This document shows positions 18,390-27,227 of a stretch of 36,196 bases of DNA, piece by piece. The DNA comes from Mariprofundaceae bacterium. Its GTDB lineage: Bacteria; Pseudomonadota; Zetaproteobacteria; Mariprofundales; Mariprofundaceae. The notes under the pieces were generated by a model. It was not told the origin of the DNA and made no database searches. It was given only the letters and a program-made list of their open reading frames with translations. Each line of letters starts with the position of its first letter. Position 1 is the first letter of the stretch. Position numbers and translations under genes: made by a program. The stretch covers positions 1 to 36,196 of the forward strand of contig JALUXZ010000222.1 in NCBI GenBank assembly GCA_027018935.1, written 5' to 3'.

Positions 18390-18766
18390 AAAAAGAGGCT
18401 TGGCAAACAATTCCTCAACCCCAAGAAGGTAGTGCTGTTAGTTTTGATATTACCGTTCAAATGCAAGCAACCATCGATGGTGAACATACAACACTAAGCA
18501 TTCAAGAGGGTGGTTTTGCTATCTGCCGTCAGGGTCAATTCTATGCCTATCGAAATCATTGCCCACATGTAGGAAGCCCACTCGACTGGATTCCCAACCA
18601 GTTCTTTTCCGAGGATGCAAATACCCTACTATGTCATACTCATGGTGCTGTATTTAGTCCAACCACGGGGGAGTGTCTTACTGGTCCATGCCCACGCGGC
18701 TTATACCCCATTCCCATCCAAATCGATGGAAGTCATATCCAAGTTCCAGTTATTCTAGTTCTATAG
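18383..18766 (+). CDS. Rieske [2Fe-2S] ferredoxin-like protein
   Basis: Rieske ligands CPHVGSPLDW...LLCHTHGAVFSPTTGECLTGPCPRGLYPIPI. Likely TTG start at 18383, overlapping the hemY stop. Confidence 0.85.
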   Translation: MLKKEAWQTIPQPQEGSAVSFDITVQMQATIDGEHTTLSIQEGGFAICRQGQFYAYRNHCPHVGSPLDWIPNQFFSEDANTLLCHTHGAVFSPTTGECLTGPCPRGLYPIPIQIDGSHIQVPVILVL

Positions 18767-18831
18767 GGCTTGAAGCATTCATTTACCCATTCAATACTGG
18801 ATAGGGGGCAAAAAAGGTAGGACTAGCCTTG

Positions 18832-18992
18832 GGAGGTGCTGATTAACTCTAGATGAGTGGATATGCGATTCAAAATCACCAACACCAAGGCAGCAAGCGC
18901 AAGCAATAGTCCCGCTATTGCTAAGTTGGCTAACGCAGGTGCTGGCGATTTTGGGCGTATAGGCATCATTTATTGAGTTGATCAGCACCTCC
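18832..18992. mobile_element. Family A fold-back MITE-like element, copy A3
   Basis: 161 bp GGAGGTGCTGATTAACTC...GAGTTGATCAGCACCTCC flanked by perfect CTTG (18828-18831 and 18993-18996). Confidence 0.92.
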
Positions 18993-19043
18993 CTTGATGG
19001 ATGGACGTTTATAATTGCCTCTGGTTGAAAAAGCCTTGATTGC

Positions 19044-20516
19044 TTATTCGCCTACTACTACCGAAAAAGTTTCTCCACCCATAGCTTGGTATAGGGCTAT
19101 GGTATCAATCATCCTACGTGTTTGCGCAGCAATCAATACAACGCGTGTTTGCTCCAACTCTTGTTTGCTTGCCAGCACTTGCGCATAACTTGCTGAACCA
19201 GCTTCATGCTCTTGCTGCACCAACTTCGTTGTTTCTTCTGCTGCTTTCATCGCTTTTGCTTGCGAGCTCAAGCTTTGTGCATCATAATCCAATGCTGAAA
19301 GCACATCTGCCACACCTTGAAAAGCTTGCAGTACCGTTTGCCTATAATTAGCTGCCACAGCTTCATAGCCAGCTTTCGCAGCACGTGATTCGGCAGGAAG
19401 ACCAGCATTAAACAAAGGCTGCGTTAACTGCCCTGCCAAACCCCACACCAAAGTCTGCGCACCAAACAAACCTGCGGTGGTTAATGCTTGTGAACCAATA
19501 TTTGCACTTAAATTAAGTTGTGGGTACATCCGTGATACCGACATCCCATACTTAGCATTTGCCGATTGAAGCAAAGCTTCCGCTGCCAAAATATCAGGGC
19601 GTTGATCCAAAAGCTCGGATGGAATAAGTACAGGAAGCTCTTGCGGCAATGTAAAATCTGCTAATATAAATGAAGGTACTTGATTGCTATTCGGTGCCTG
19701 ACCAATCAATAATGTCAACACATGCTGCTGCTTCGCCAATCCATTTTGCAATTGCGGAATATTGGCACGAAATTGCTCCACACTGCTTTCGAGTGCGCTT
19801 ACGTCATTTTGCCCGACTGCGCCCAATGCAAAACGCTGCTTGCTCATCTCCAATTGCTCTTCTAACACTTGTAGAATTTGTTGATTCGCCAGTAATTGTT
19901 CTGATAACTGAGCCTCTACCATGGCTGCACTAAGCGTATTGGCAATCAAACTTAAGCGTGCTGCTTCAAATTGATAGCGTTGGTATTCTGTCTCTGCTGC
20001 CAACGATTCAAGCAAACGCCGATTACTACCAAACAAGTCAAAATTATAACCCAAGTTCAAACCTGCATTATATAAAGTATAGATTGATGAATCATTGGTT
20101 AAACCAAATGCAGCTTTGTTAACACGCTGCCTAGAACCACCTGCATCCAAAGATGCTTGTGGGTATAAGCTCGAACCTGCTTGGGCTTCATAAGTTTGCT
20201 TGGCTTGCTCTAATTTAGCCTCAGCAGCTTGTAGGGTTGGGCTAGATTGCAAAGCTCGTTCGACAAGTTGATTTAACTTCTCTGACTCAAAGCTTCTCCA
20301 CCATTCCGCTTGCACTGAATGACCTACAAACCTTTGTGTTTCGCCCAGTGCGACAGGTTCTGGCAAGGACTCAGCCAAAGTTAGCTTCACCTGAAAGCTA
20401 TCATCTTTAACACCTGAATCTTTTAACACTTCAGGGCGTTCATAATCAGGGCCAACAGCACAAGATGAAAGCAATATCATGATGACGGGTAATATTTTAT
20501 TCCATGGTTTTATCAT
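19044..20516 (-). CDS. Outer-membrane efflux lipoprotein (NodT/OprM-type)
   Basis: Lipobox LLSSCAVGPDYERP; OEP repeats. Confidence 0.93.
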   Translation of the reverse strand: MIKPWNKILPVIMILLSSCAVGPDYERPEVLKDSGVKDDSFQVKLTLAESLPEPVALGETQRFVGHSVQAEWWRSFESEKLNQLVERALQSSPTLQAAEAKLEQAKQTYEAQAGSSLYPQASLDAGGSRQRVNKAAFGLTNDSSIYTLYNAGLNLGYNFDLFGSNRRLLESLAAETEYQRYQFEAARLSLIANTLSAAMVEAQLSEQLLANQQILQVLEEQLEMSKQRFALGAVGQNDVSALESSVEQFRANIPQLQNGLAKQQHVLTLLIGQAPNSNQVPSFILADFTLPQELPVLIPSELLDQRPDILAAEALLQSANAKYGMSVSRMYPQLNLSANIGSQALTTAGLFGAQTLVWGLAGQLTQPLFNAGLPAESRAAKAGYEAVAANYRQTVLQAFQGVADVLSALDYDAQSLSSQAKAMKAAEETTKLVQQEHEAGSASYAQVLASKQELEQTRVVLIAAQTRRMIDTIALYQAMGGETFSVVVGE

Positions 20517-21217
20517 ATCTCTCTACCTTCCCCAGCTTCCTCAATCGTTTTACCATCACGAATGTGATAAATACGTTTAAACGTAGGGATAATCTTTTCA
20601 TCATGGGTTACCACAATAATCGCTGTTTCATATTGTTTTGCCATTTCGTTTAAAATTTTCATCACCGCTAATGCGCGTTCACTATCCAGTGGTGCAGTCG
20701 GCTCATCAGCAAGAATCACAGGTGGACGACTTACCAAAGCTCTGGCAATCGCCACACGCTGTTGCTCACCACCAGAAAGCTGAGAGGGCATAGCTTTCGC
20801 ACGGTGTGCCACATCCAAAGCTTCAAGAAGCTCCATTGCACGTTTGCGCGACTCATCATTGGATTTTCCTGCCAACATGAGAATCAGTGCCACATTATCA
20901 ATCACATCGAGGAACGGAATTAAATACGGTGCTTGAAATACAAAACCAATACTATCGCGGCGCAACGCACCCAAGTCTTTGATATTCCATTTTTGATTAT
21001 AAATGCTTTCACCACCTAAAATCATGCGACCATTGCTTGGCTCAATCACCGCACCCAAGCACTTAAGAAGCGTACTTTTCCCTGAACCCGATGGTCCAAC
21101 CAAACCTACCACTTCACCAGGACCCACTTGCATATTCACACCTTTAAGTGCTTCTACTGCCGTATCACCCACACCATATTGTTTGTGAAGGTCTTCAATA
21201 ATAATGCCTCTAGCCAC
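20513..21217 (-). CDS. ABC transporter ATP-binding protein (MacB/LolD/DevA-type)
   Basis: [53 protein letters not shown] start at 21217 ([15 protein letters not shown]) preferred over 21262. Confidence 0.95.
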   Translation of the reverse strand: MARGIIIEDLHKQYGVGDTAVEALKGVNMQVGPGEVVGLVGPSGSGKSTLLKCLGAVIEPSNGRMILGGESIYNQKWNIKDLGALRRDSIGFVFQAPYLIPFLDVIDNVALILMLAGKSNDESRKRAMELLEALDVAHRAKAMPSQLSGGEQQRVAIARALVSRPPVILADEPTAPLDSERALAVMKILNEMAKQYETAIIVVTHDEKIIPTFKRIYHIRDGKTIEEAGEGREI

Positions 21218-22412
21218 CGATAGCCTCCGCAGGATCCACTTTAAGAGCTGCCCGAATGGCAATCAGGCTAGCCAACACACAAATCACCATAATCAGCACA
21301 AAACCAGTCGCGGCATCGGATGGTTCAAGCAAAATATATTTGGGAAATACAGGAGCCCAAAATGTGGCTGCAATTTTACCAATCACAAAGCCAATAAGTC
21401 CCAAGCCAATAGATTGTTGAATAATCATAGCTGCAATGGTTCTATTTTTTGTGCCAATCAATTTAAGCACTGCAATTTCTCTTATTTTACCAATCGTTAG
21501 TGTATAAATAATAAATGCCACAATCGCAGCACTTACAATCGCTAGAATGACTAAGAACATAGCAATCTGTTTAGCCGCAGTTTTAATCAACTTCTCAATC
21601 AAAATAGATTCCATTTGCGCACGCGTATAGACCTGCAAGCGTTTCCATTTGCGAATTGGTTCTGCCACTTGCTCAGGTGTAAAGCCTGCTTTTACACGTA
21701 CCAATACTGCATTGACAAAGGGGTTCACACTTTGTGAAGCAAGGACAGCATCCAATAAACCGGGTACCGCTGGATTATTAAACGCAGGGTTCGCAGCCGT
21801 TCTACGGCGCTGATTCAAAATCGCATCATTATCTTTTAAAAACTGTGCTTCCTGCGCATCTTTGAGCGGGATAAACAACATAGGATCGCCACTGGATGAG
21901 ACCATACGCTTGGTCAAACCCACGACTGTATAATGATTACGACGAATCTTCACTTCATCACCGATGTTAAAACCCGTTTTCACATCGGCCACGGCTTCAT
22001 AATGACCACGAGTGATGTGCCTTCCTTTAACTAAAAAGCGTGGCTGACCAGGTAACCCCAGCACTGTGGTTACAATGCCCGCCACCATCACCCTAACATC
22101 CAAATCACCTTGGCTAATTTGTGAGGTTAAATATGTTACATTCGCAGCCGCATCCACACCTGCCATACCTAAAATACCACGGTATTCATCATCATAAATG
22201 CTTGAGGCTTCGGCATAAGGCCCCAGTGTCCCTTGCTGCACCACCCATAAATCTGCACCACTATTATCTAATAGAACTTTAGCATCATCCACCATACCGC
22301 GATATACACCCGCCATAGTCATCGTCACACCAATTAGCAAACCAAGCCCAACACCTGTGAAGACAAACTTACCCCATGAATGGGCAATATCGCGCCCAGC
22401 AAGGCTAATCAT
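21210..22412 (-). CDS. ABC transporter permease (DevC/FtsX-type)
   Basis: N-terminal TM, large periplasmic loop, three C-terminal TMs; operon with MFP and ATPase. Confidence 0.92.
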   Translation of the reverse strand: MISLAGRDIAHSWGKFVFTGVGLGLLIGVTMTMAGVYRGMVDDAKVLLDNSGADLWVVQQGTLGPYAEASSIYDDEYRGILGMAGVDAAANVTYLTSQISQGDLDVRVMVAGIVTTVLGLPGQPRFLVKGRHITRGHYEAVADVKTGFNIGDEVKIRRNHYTVVGLTKRMVSSSGDPMLFIPLKDAQEAQFLKDNDAILNQRRRTAANPAFNNPAVPGLLDAVLASQSVNPFVNAVLVRVKAGFTPEQVAEPIRKWKRLQVYTRAQMESILIEKLIKTAAKQIAMFLVILAIVSAAIVAFIIYTLTIGKIREIAVLKLIGTKNRTIAAMIIQQSIGLGLIGFVIGKIAATFWAPVFPKYILLEPSDAATGFVLIMVICVLASLIAIRAALKVDPAEAIGG

Positions 22413-23584
22413 GGCTGAATAGCCTCCACTACATCAATTTTCGAGCCTTGTTTCAAAGCATGTTTGCTATACACCACGATTTCATCACCCGCTTGCAAAC
22501 CTTTTAAAATTTGAACTTCACCATTCAAATTGTTCTCGCCGACCGTTATAGACGCAAATGCAATCTCACCATCACTAACCAGCCATACGCCGACTTCGCC
22601 ATCCACTTGCTTAATTGCCGCATTAGGAATCACAGGTTTTGCAGGTAATTCAGGAAGCGCCACAGTCACCTCGGCTAACTCACCAATCGGAGGCATGAGT
22701 GAAGGTAAATGATTAAAGGCTACTTTTGCTAAAATCTCTTCGGTCACAGCATCTGCCATGATTTCAACACGCTGAACCTTTGCTGCGTAACGCTTCTGAC
22801 TTTGTGAACGCAACTGAATTTTAGCATGCAAACCTGCTGCTAGCCCAGCAGAGCGTTGTTGATCAAAACGTGCATTGATCCAAAGGCTTGTTGGGTCAAT
22901 CATTTCCACTACTGCTTGACCAGACATCACAGCAGAACCCGCTTCAAAGCGTCTTGCAGAAATCACACCATCTTTGGGCGCAATCAAACGCAAATTATCA
23001 CGTAAATTACTCAATCCTTTTCGGTCAGATTGCACACGCGATAATTCTTTCTTAGCTGAATTCACATTCGCTTTGGCAATAGCTTTGCCTGAAACCGCAG
23101 CTTGAAGCTCTTGTTTCTTGGCTTCATACACTTCATCACCTATGGATTTAATTTCCAAAAGTTTTCTGTAGCGCGTTTCTTGGATTTGAGCAAAATTTAA
23201 ACGTGCTTCGGCTTCTTTGAGCATAGCTTTTGCCGTGGTAATACCATCTCTAGCCCGTTTAATTGCCATGCTTTGTGAAACAATCTTTTCGTCCAAGTCT
23301 ACAGGTTCCATTTCAGCCAGCAATTGACCTTGCTTTACCCTATCACCGACATCCACATACACAGCTTGCAAGTGCCCAGGTGCAATCGGCCCTATACTAT
23401 AAGCGTATCGAGCTTCAACAATACCAATCCCAAACAGTGCTGGAGAAACCCCCTTATTTTCAACCTTTGCGGTTGTTACAGGAACAGGTGCCAATGGCCC
23501 GGATGTCATGCCCACATATATAAACAAGAGCAACATAGGCACAACCACTGCCAATAGACCTAAAGTTCTTTTATTGACGTTCAT
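22409..23584 (-). CDS. HlyD/RND-type periplasmic adaptor (membrane fusion protein)
   Basis: Lipoyl/coiled-coil architecture PGHLQAVYVDVGDRVKQGQLLAEMEP... RLIAPKDGVISARRFEAGSAV. Confidence 0.93.
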   Translation of the reverse strand: MNVNKRTLGLLAVVVPMLLLFIYVGMTSGPLAPVPVTTAKVENKGVSPALFGIGIVEARYAYSIGPIAPGHLQAVYVDVGDRVKQGQLLAEMEPVDLDEKIVSQSMAIKRARDGITTAKAMLKEAEARLNFAQIQETRYRKLLEIKSIGDEVYEAKKQELQAAVSGKAIAKANVNSAKKELSRVQSDRKGLSNLRDNLRLIAPKDGVISARRFEAGSAVMSGQAVVEMIDPTSLWINARFDQQRSAGLAAGLHAKIQLRSQSQKRYAAKVQRVEIMADAVTEEILAKVAFNHLPSLMPPIGELAEVTVALPELPAKPVIPNAAIKQVDGEVGVWLVSDGEIAFASITVGENNLNGEVQILKGLQAGDEIVVYSKHALKQGSKIDVVEAIQP

Positions 23585-24186
23585 GATGCCACCTCAATTC
23601 CGCGCTGATAAATTTTAAATGCTAGTTTTGCCTGCGAAGGCATTTCTTTAAGGCTTCCTGTAAGCATGGATTGCATCACCAAACCTTGCACCATACCAAT
23701 AAACATAGTCGCTGCGCTTGCTGCATCGACATCCGCGTGCAACTGACCAGCTTGTTGACCCTGCTCAACAATGTTCTTCATTTTCTCTGCATAACGCATC
23801 ATCAATGTATTCGCCATTTGCTTGGCAGGAGTCATTTTGGAGCGTTGCAACTCCCCAAACAAAATACGAGGAACACCTGGATTATTGAGTACAAACTCAA
23901 TATGCGTCATCAATGCCGCCTCTAAGGCTGGTAACGCTTCTTTTCCCTGAACTGCCCTGTCAATTCGGTTCAAAAGACGATCTGCGACCCAAACCATCAC
24001 GGCTTTCAACATCGCATCTTTATTGGGAAAGTGTTTAAACAGTGCGCCTTGGCTGAGTCCCATGCGCTTTGCAATGGCTGTTGTTGTAATCTCATCAGGA
24101 CTATGCTCAGAAGCCATTTGAATCATGGTTTCTACCGTATGCTCTTGCCTTTTCTCTCGTGATAAATGTTGTGCGTGTTCCACCAT
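23581..24186 (-). CDS. TetR/AcrR family transcriptional regulator
   Basis: N-terminal HTH TTTAIAKRMGLSQGALFKHFPNKDAML; first gene of the exporter operon. Confidence 0.95.
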   Translation of the reverse strand: MVEHAQHLSREKRQEHTVETMIQMASEHSPDEITTTAIAKRMGLSQGALFKHFPNKDAMLKAVMVWVADRLLNRIDRAVQGKEALPALEAALMTHIEFVLNNPGVPRILFGELQRSKMTPAKQMANTLMMRYAEKMKNIVEQGQQAGQLHADVDAASAATMFIGMVQGLVMQSMLTGSLKEMPSQAKLAFKIYQRGIEVAS

Positions 24187-24190
24187 GACA

Positions 24191-24230
24191 AACCTCTAAA
24201 GTAAGTAATTAGTCACTTACTTTAGAGGTT
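24191..24230. promoter_or_regulatory. Operator-like palindrome upstream of tetR
   Basis: AACCTCTAAAGTAAGT-AATTAGTC-ACTTACTTTAGAGGTT: perfect 16 bp arms, 8 bp centre, ending 4 bp from the tetR start codon. Confidence 0.88.
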
Positions 24231-24307
24231 GCTAGGTATTCGTCAATATAATAATTTACGAATGCGTTAATACAAAGACTCTATCCATAGATATAAACAA
24301 TAAATGA

Positions 24308-24364
24308 GGCGTTGAATAAAATGGATAATAGCGATGCTATTACTCATTTCATTGCGCCTTGCTT
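24308..24364. repeat. Core-only remnant of family B
   Basis: GGCGTTGAATAAAATGGATAATAGCGATGCTATTACTCATTTCATTGCGCCTTGCT matches the reverse complement of the B1/B3 core; terminal arms absent. Confidence 0.85.
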
Positions 24365-24365
24365 A

Positions 24366-25805
24366 TTACTTTCTCCAGAATTCAGGAACAAGCAACACAA
24401 AGAAGGTGAAAATTTCCAAACGCCCTAGCACCATACCAAACATCAATACACCTTTGGCAGCATCAGGCAAACTCGCATAGGTCGAGGCTGGTCCTACAGC
24501 ACCGAAACCAGGGCCTGTATTGGTAATGCATGCTGCTGCTGCTGTAAGTGAGGTCAACATATCCACGCCTGTAAATGCTAACAGTATGGCAACAATGCCA
24601 TAGCAAACCATATACAATACAAAGAAGCCCCACAAAGCCTGTACAACTGGCCCTGAGATACTTTGTTCATTAATTTTCACATGAATAACGCCATGTGGAT
24701 GAATCAAGCGGCGAATCTCACGCATACCTTGGCGAAATAATAATAAAACCCGCACCACCTTCATGCCACCGCCTGTTGAGCCAGCACAAGCCCCAACAAA
24801 CATTGCTGCAAATAACAACATCGTTGTGCCTGGTGGCCAAAGAGCATAATCACTCACCGCAAAACCTGTGGTGGTTGCAACCGCAACCGTATTGAAAATA
24901 ATTTCATCCCACGTACCGCTACCTGTCAATAAAGTAAGCCCGCCAATTAAAACAATAAGCACACTTATCCATTTAATATAGGTGCGAAACTCATCATCAC
25001 CACTATAGCTTTTGATGGAAAAACCGCGCCGCATAGCCGCAAAGTGTAAGGTAAAATTAATGCCTGCAAGCAACATAAACACCACAGTAAGCCCACGAAT
25101 CCACATCGAATCATAGAACCCCATACTGGCATCATGTGTAGAGAATCCACCAATTGCGACTGTTGTCATGGCATGATTAATCGCATCAAAAGGGGTCATG
25201 CCTGCCAACCACAGTGCAATACCTGATAAGATGGTCATAGCCAAATAGATATACCATAAAGCTTTGGCAGTTTCAGTCACCCGCGCTGTTAGTTTATCTT
25301 TTACAGGCCCTGGTGTTTCCGCACGAAATAACTGCATGCCTCCAACACCTAGCAACGGCATCACAGCCACAGCCAGCACAATAATACCCATACCTCCCAA
25401 CCATTCTTGCATGGAACGCCAGAAAAGGATGGATGGTGGCAGGCTATCTAACCCAGTAAGAATCGTTGCGCCTGTTGTGGTTAAACCCGATGTCGATTCA
25501 AACAATCCATCAACAATGCTTACGCACACACCCGTTGTCCAAAAGGGTATCGCACCAAGCAAGGACAAAACAACCCAAGCCAATGCTACAATTAGGAAAC
25601 CATCTTTATGACTAAGTCGTTTGGGGGCTCCGCCACCCCACTTCATCATGACAAAACCTAATCCAGCCGTCATCACACTCGCGATAAAAAAGTGATCAGC
25701 GTGACCCGAAGAAAAATACAGCGACACCAAGGCGGGAAGCAACATTCCCGATGCAAATAAAATAATAAGAATGCCCAGTGTCCATATGACACCTTTAATA
25801 TGCAT
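24366..25805 (-). CDS. trkH: Trk potassium uptake protein TrkH
   Basis: Multi-TM; ESTSGLTTTGATIL, TTTGFAVSDY, GACAGSTGGGMKVVR, TNTGPGFGAVGP pore-loop motifs. Confidence 0.95.
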   Translation of the reverse strand: MHIKGVIWTLGILIILFASGMLLPALVSLYFSSGHADHFFIASVMTAGLGFVMMKWGGGAPKRLSHKDGFLIVALAWVVLSLLGAIPFWTTGVCVSIVDGLFESTSGLTTTGATILTGLDSLPPSILFWRSMQEWLGGMGIIVLAVAVMPLLGVGGMQLFRAETPGPVKDKLTARVTETAKALWYIYLAMTILSGIALWLAGMTPFDAINHAMTTVAIGGFSTHDASMGFYDSMWIRGLTVVFMLLAGINFTLHFAAMRRGFSIKSYSGDDEFRTYIKWISVLIVLIGGLTLLTGSGTWDEIIFNTVAVATTTGFAVSDYALWPPGTTMLLFAAMFVGACAGSTGGGMKVVRVLLLFRQGMREIRRLIHPHGVIHVKINEQSISGPVVQALWGFFVLYMVCYGIVAILLAFTGVDMLTSLTAAAACITNTGPGFGAVGPASTYASLPDAAKGVLMFGMVLGRLEIFTFFVLLVPEFWRK

Positions 25806-25847
25806 GATTTAGCCTTCTAACTTGAGGTGCTTGAATAAACATTCTCA

Positions 25848-27227
25848 TCAAAAAAATTCCAGACCGACTTCAAAAAGTTTCTCAACCTCACGCAAAGCCG
25901 TACCCTGTGTAATCAATAAAACATGGTCATTGGGTTCAACTCTCGAATCACCATCAGGAATAATGACCTCATCACCACGGATAATTGCGCCAATCACTGT
26001 GTTTTCAGGCAGTTCTAACTCACTTAATGGTGTATCCAAAATTGCCGATGTTTTAAGAGCCTCTGCCTCTAACACCTCCAGCGTACCATCGCCCAATGAA
26101 GAAAGTCCAAAAATTCGCCCTTTACGCACATGGCGCAAAATAGCTGATGCCGTGGTCAAACGTGGTGAGACAGTAATTTCCAAACCCATTTCACGCATTA
26201 AATCACTATAAATAGCGCGGTTTACCAGCGTTACAATATGAGGAACTTTATACTTCTTGGCTATCAAACTACCCAAAATATTGGTTTCATCATCATTGGT
26301 AAGGGCAAGAAAATCATCAATGGTATCAATCGCTTCCTCTTCAAGAAGCTGCCTATCCAGAGCATCACCATGAATAACAACCGTACGATCCAAATGCTCT
26401 GCCAACCATTCCGCACGCATAGGGTTATGTTCAATTAATTTCACCGACGCACCAAGTTTCTCTAATTCTTGCGCAACAATATAACCTACATGTCCACCAC
26501 CCACGATCAGCACATTACGTTGTGAACTTCTTTTTTCCTCGCCACCCTCCGTACCCAGACACTCCAGCAGACGACCCACTTCATGACCTGCCACTGCCAA
26601 ATAAATACTATCACCCGCCAATAATACTGTTTCAGGCTTAGGAACACGCCATAAACGATTATGCTCGTGTGCCACAACATAGGTTCGCAAATCACCCAGC
26701 ACTTCATGCAATTCGCTTAATGCTACACCTGCCAAATGCCCTTTGGGAGCAATACGCATACCCAGTAATTGTACTTTACCCCCCGCAAATTCTTGTGCAT
26801 CCACTGCCGAGCTGATTTGAAAACGTTTCACAATCGATTTCGCAGCCTCATTTTCAGGTGAAATAATCAAGTCAATCGGCAGCTCATCCCTACCAAATAA
26901 TTTGGGATGGTTTACATAATCTGTTTCACGAATACGAGCCATTTTGGTTGTTACTTTAAATAAGGAGTGAGCGACCTGGCATGCCAACATATTGGTCTCA
27001 TCATTGGTCGTCGCAGCGATTAAAAGCTCCGCATTTTCAGCGCCAGCTTGCGCGAGCGTGCTTGGATGTGTGGCATAGCCAAGAATGGTTTTTACATCCA
27101 TGGTATCTGCGACTCGCTGCAAACGTGCGGCATCATTATCAATCACCGAAACATTATTGCCTTCGGATGCCAAACGTTGTGCAATATGAAAGCCCACCTC
27201 TCCTGCACCTAAAATTAAAACATTCAT
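25848..27227 (-). CDS. trkA: Trk potassium transport regulatory NAD-binding protein TrkA
   Basis: Two RCK halves: MNVLILGAGEVGFHIAQRLASEGNNVSVIDND and NVLIVGGGHVGYIVAQELEKLGASVKLIEHN. Confidence 0.96.
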   Translation of the reverse strand: MNVLILGAGEVGFHIAQRLASEGNNVSVIDNDAARLQRVADTMDVKTILGYATHPSTLAQAGAENAELLIAATTNDETNMLACQVAHSLFKVTTKMARIRETDYVNHPKLFGRDELPIDLIISPENEAAKSIVKRFQISSAVDAQEFAGGKVQLLGMRIAPKGHLAGVALSELHEVLGDLRTYVVAHEHNRLWRVPKPETVLLAGDSIYLAVAGHEVGRLLECLGTEGGEEKRSSQRNVLIVGGGHVGYIVAQELEKLGASVKLIEHNPMRAEWLAEHLDRTVVIHGDALDRQLLEEEAIDTIDDFLALTNDDETNILGSLIAKKYKVPHIVTLVNRAIYSDLMREMGLEITVSPRLTTASAILRHVRKGRIFGLSSLGDGTLEVLEAEALKTSAILDTPLSELELPENTVIGAIIRGDEVIIPDGDSRVEPNDHVLLITQGTALREVEKLFEVGLEFF

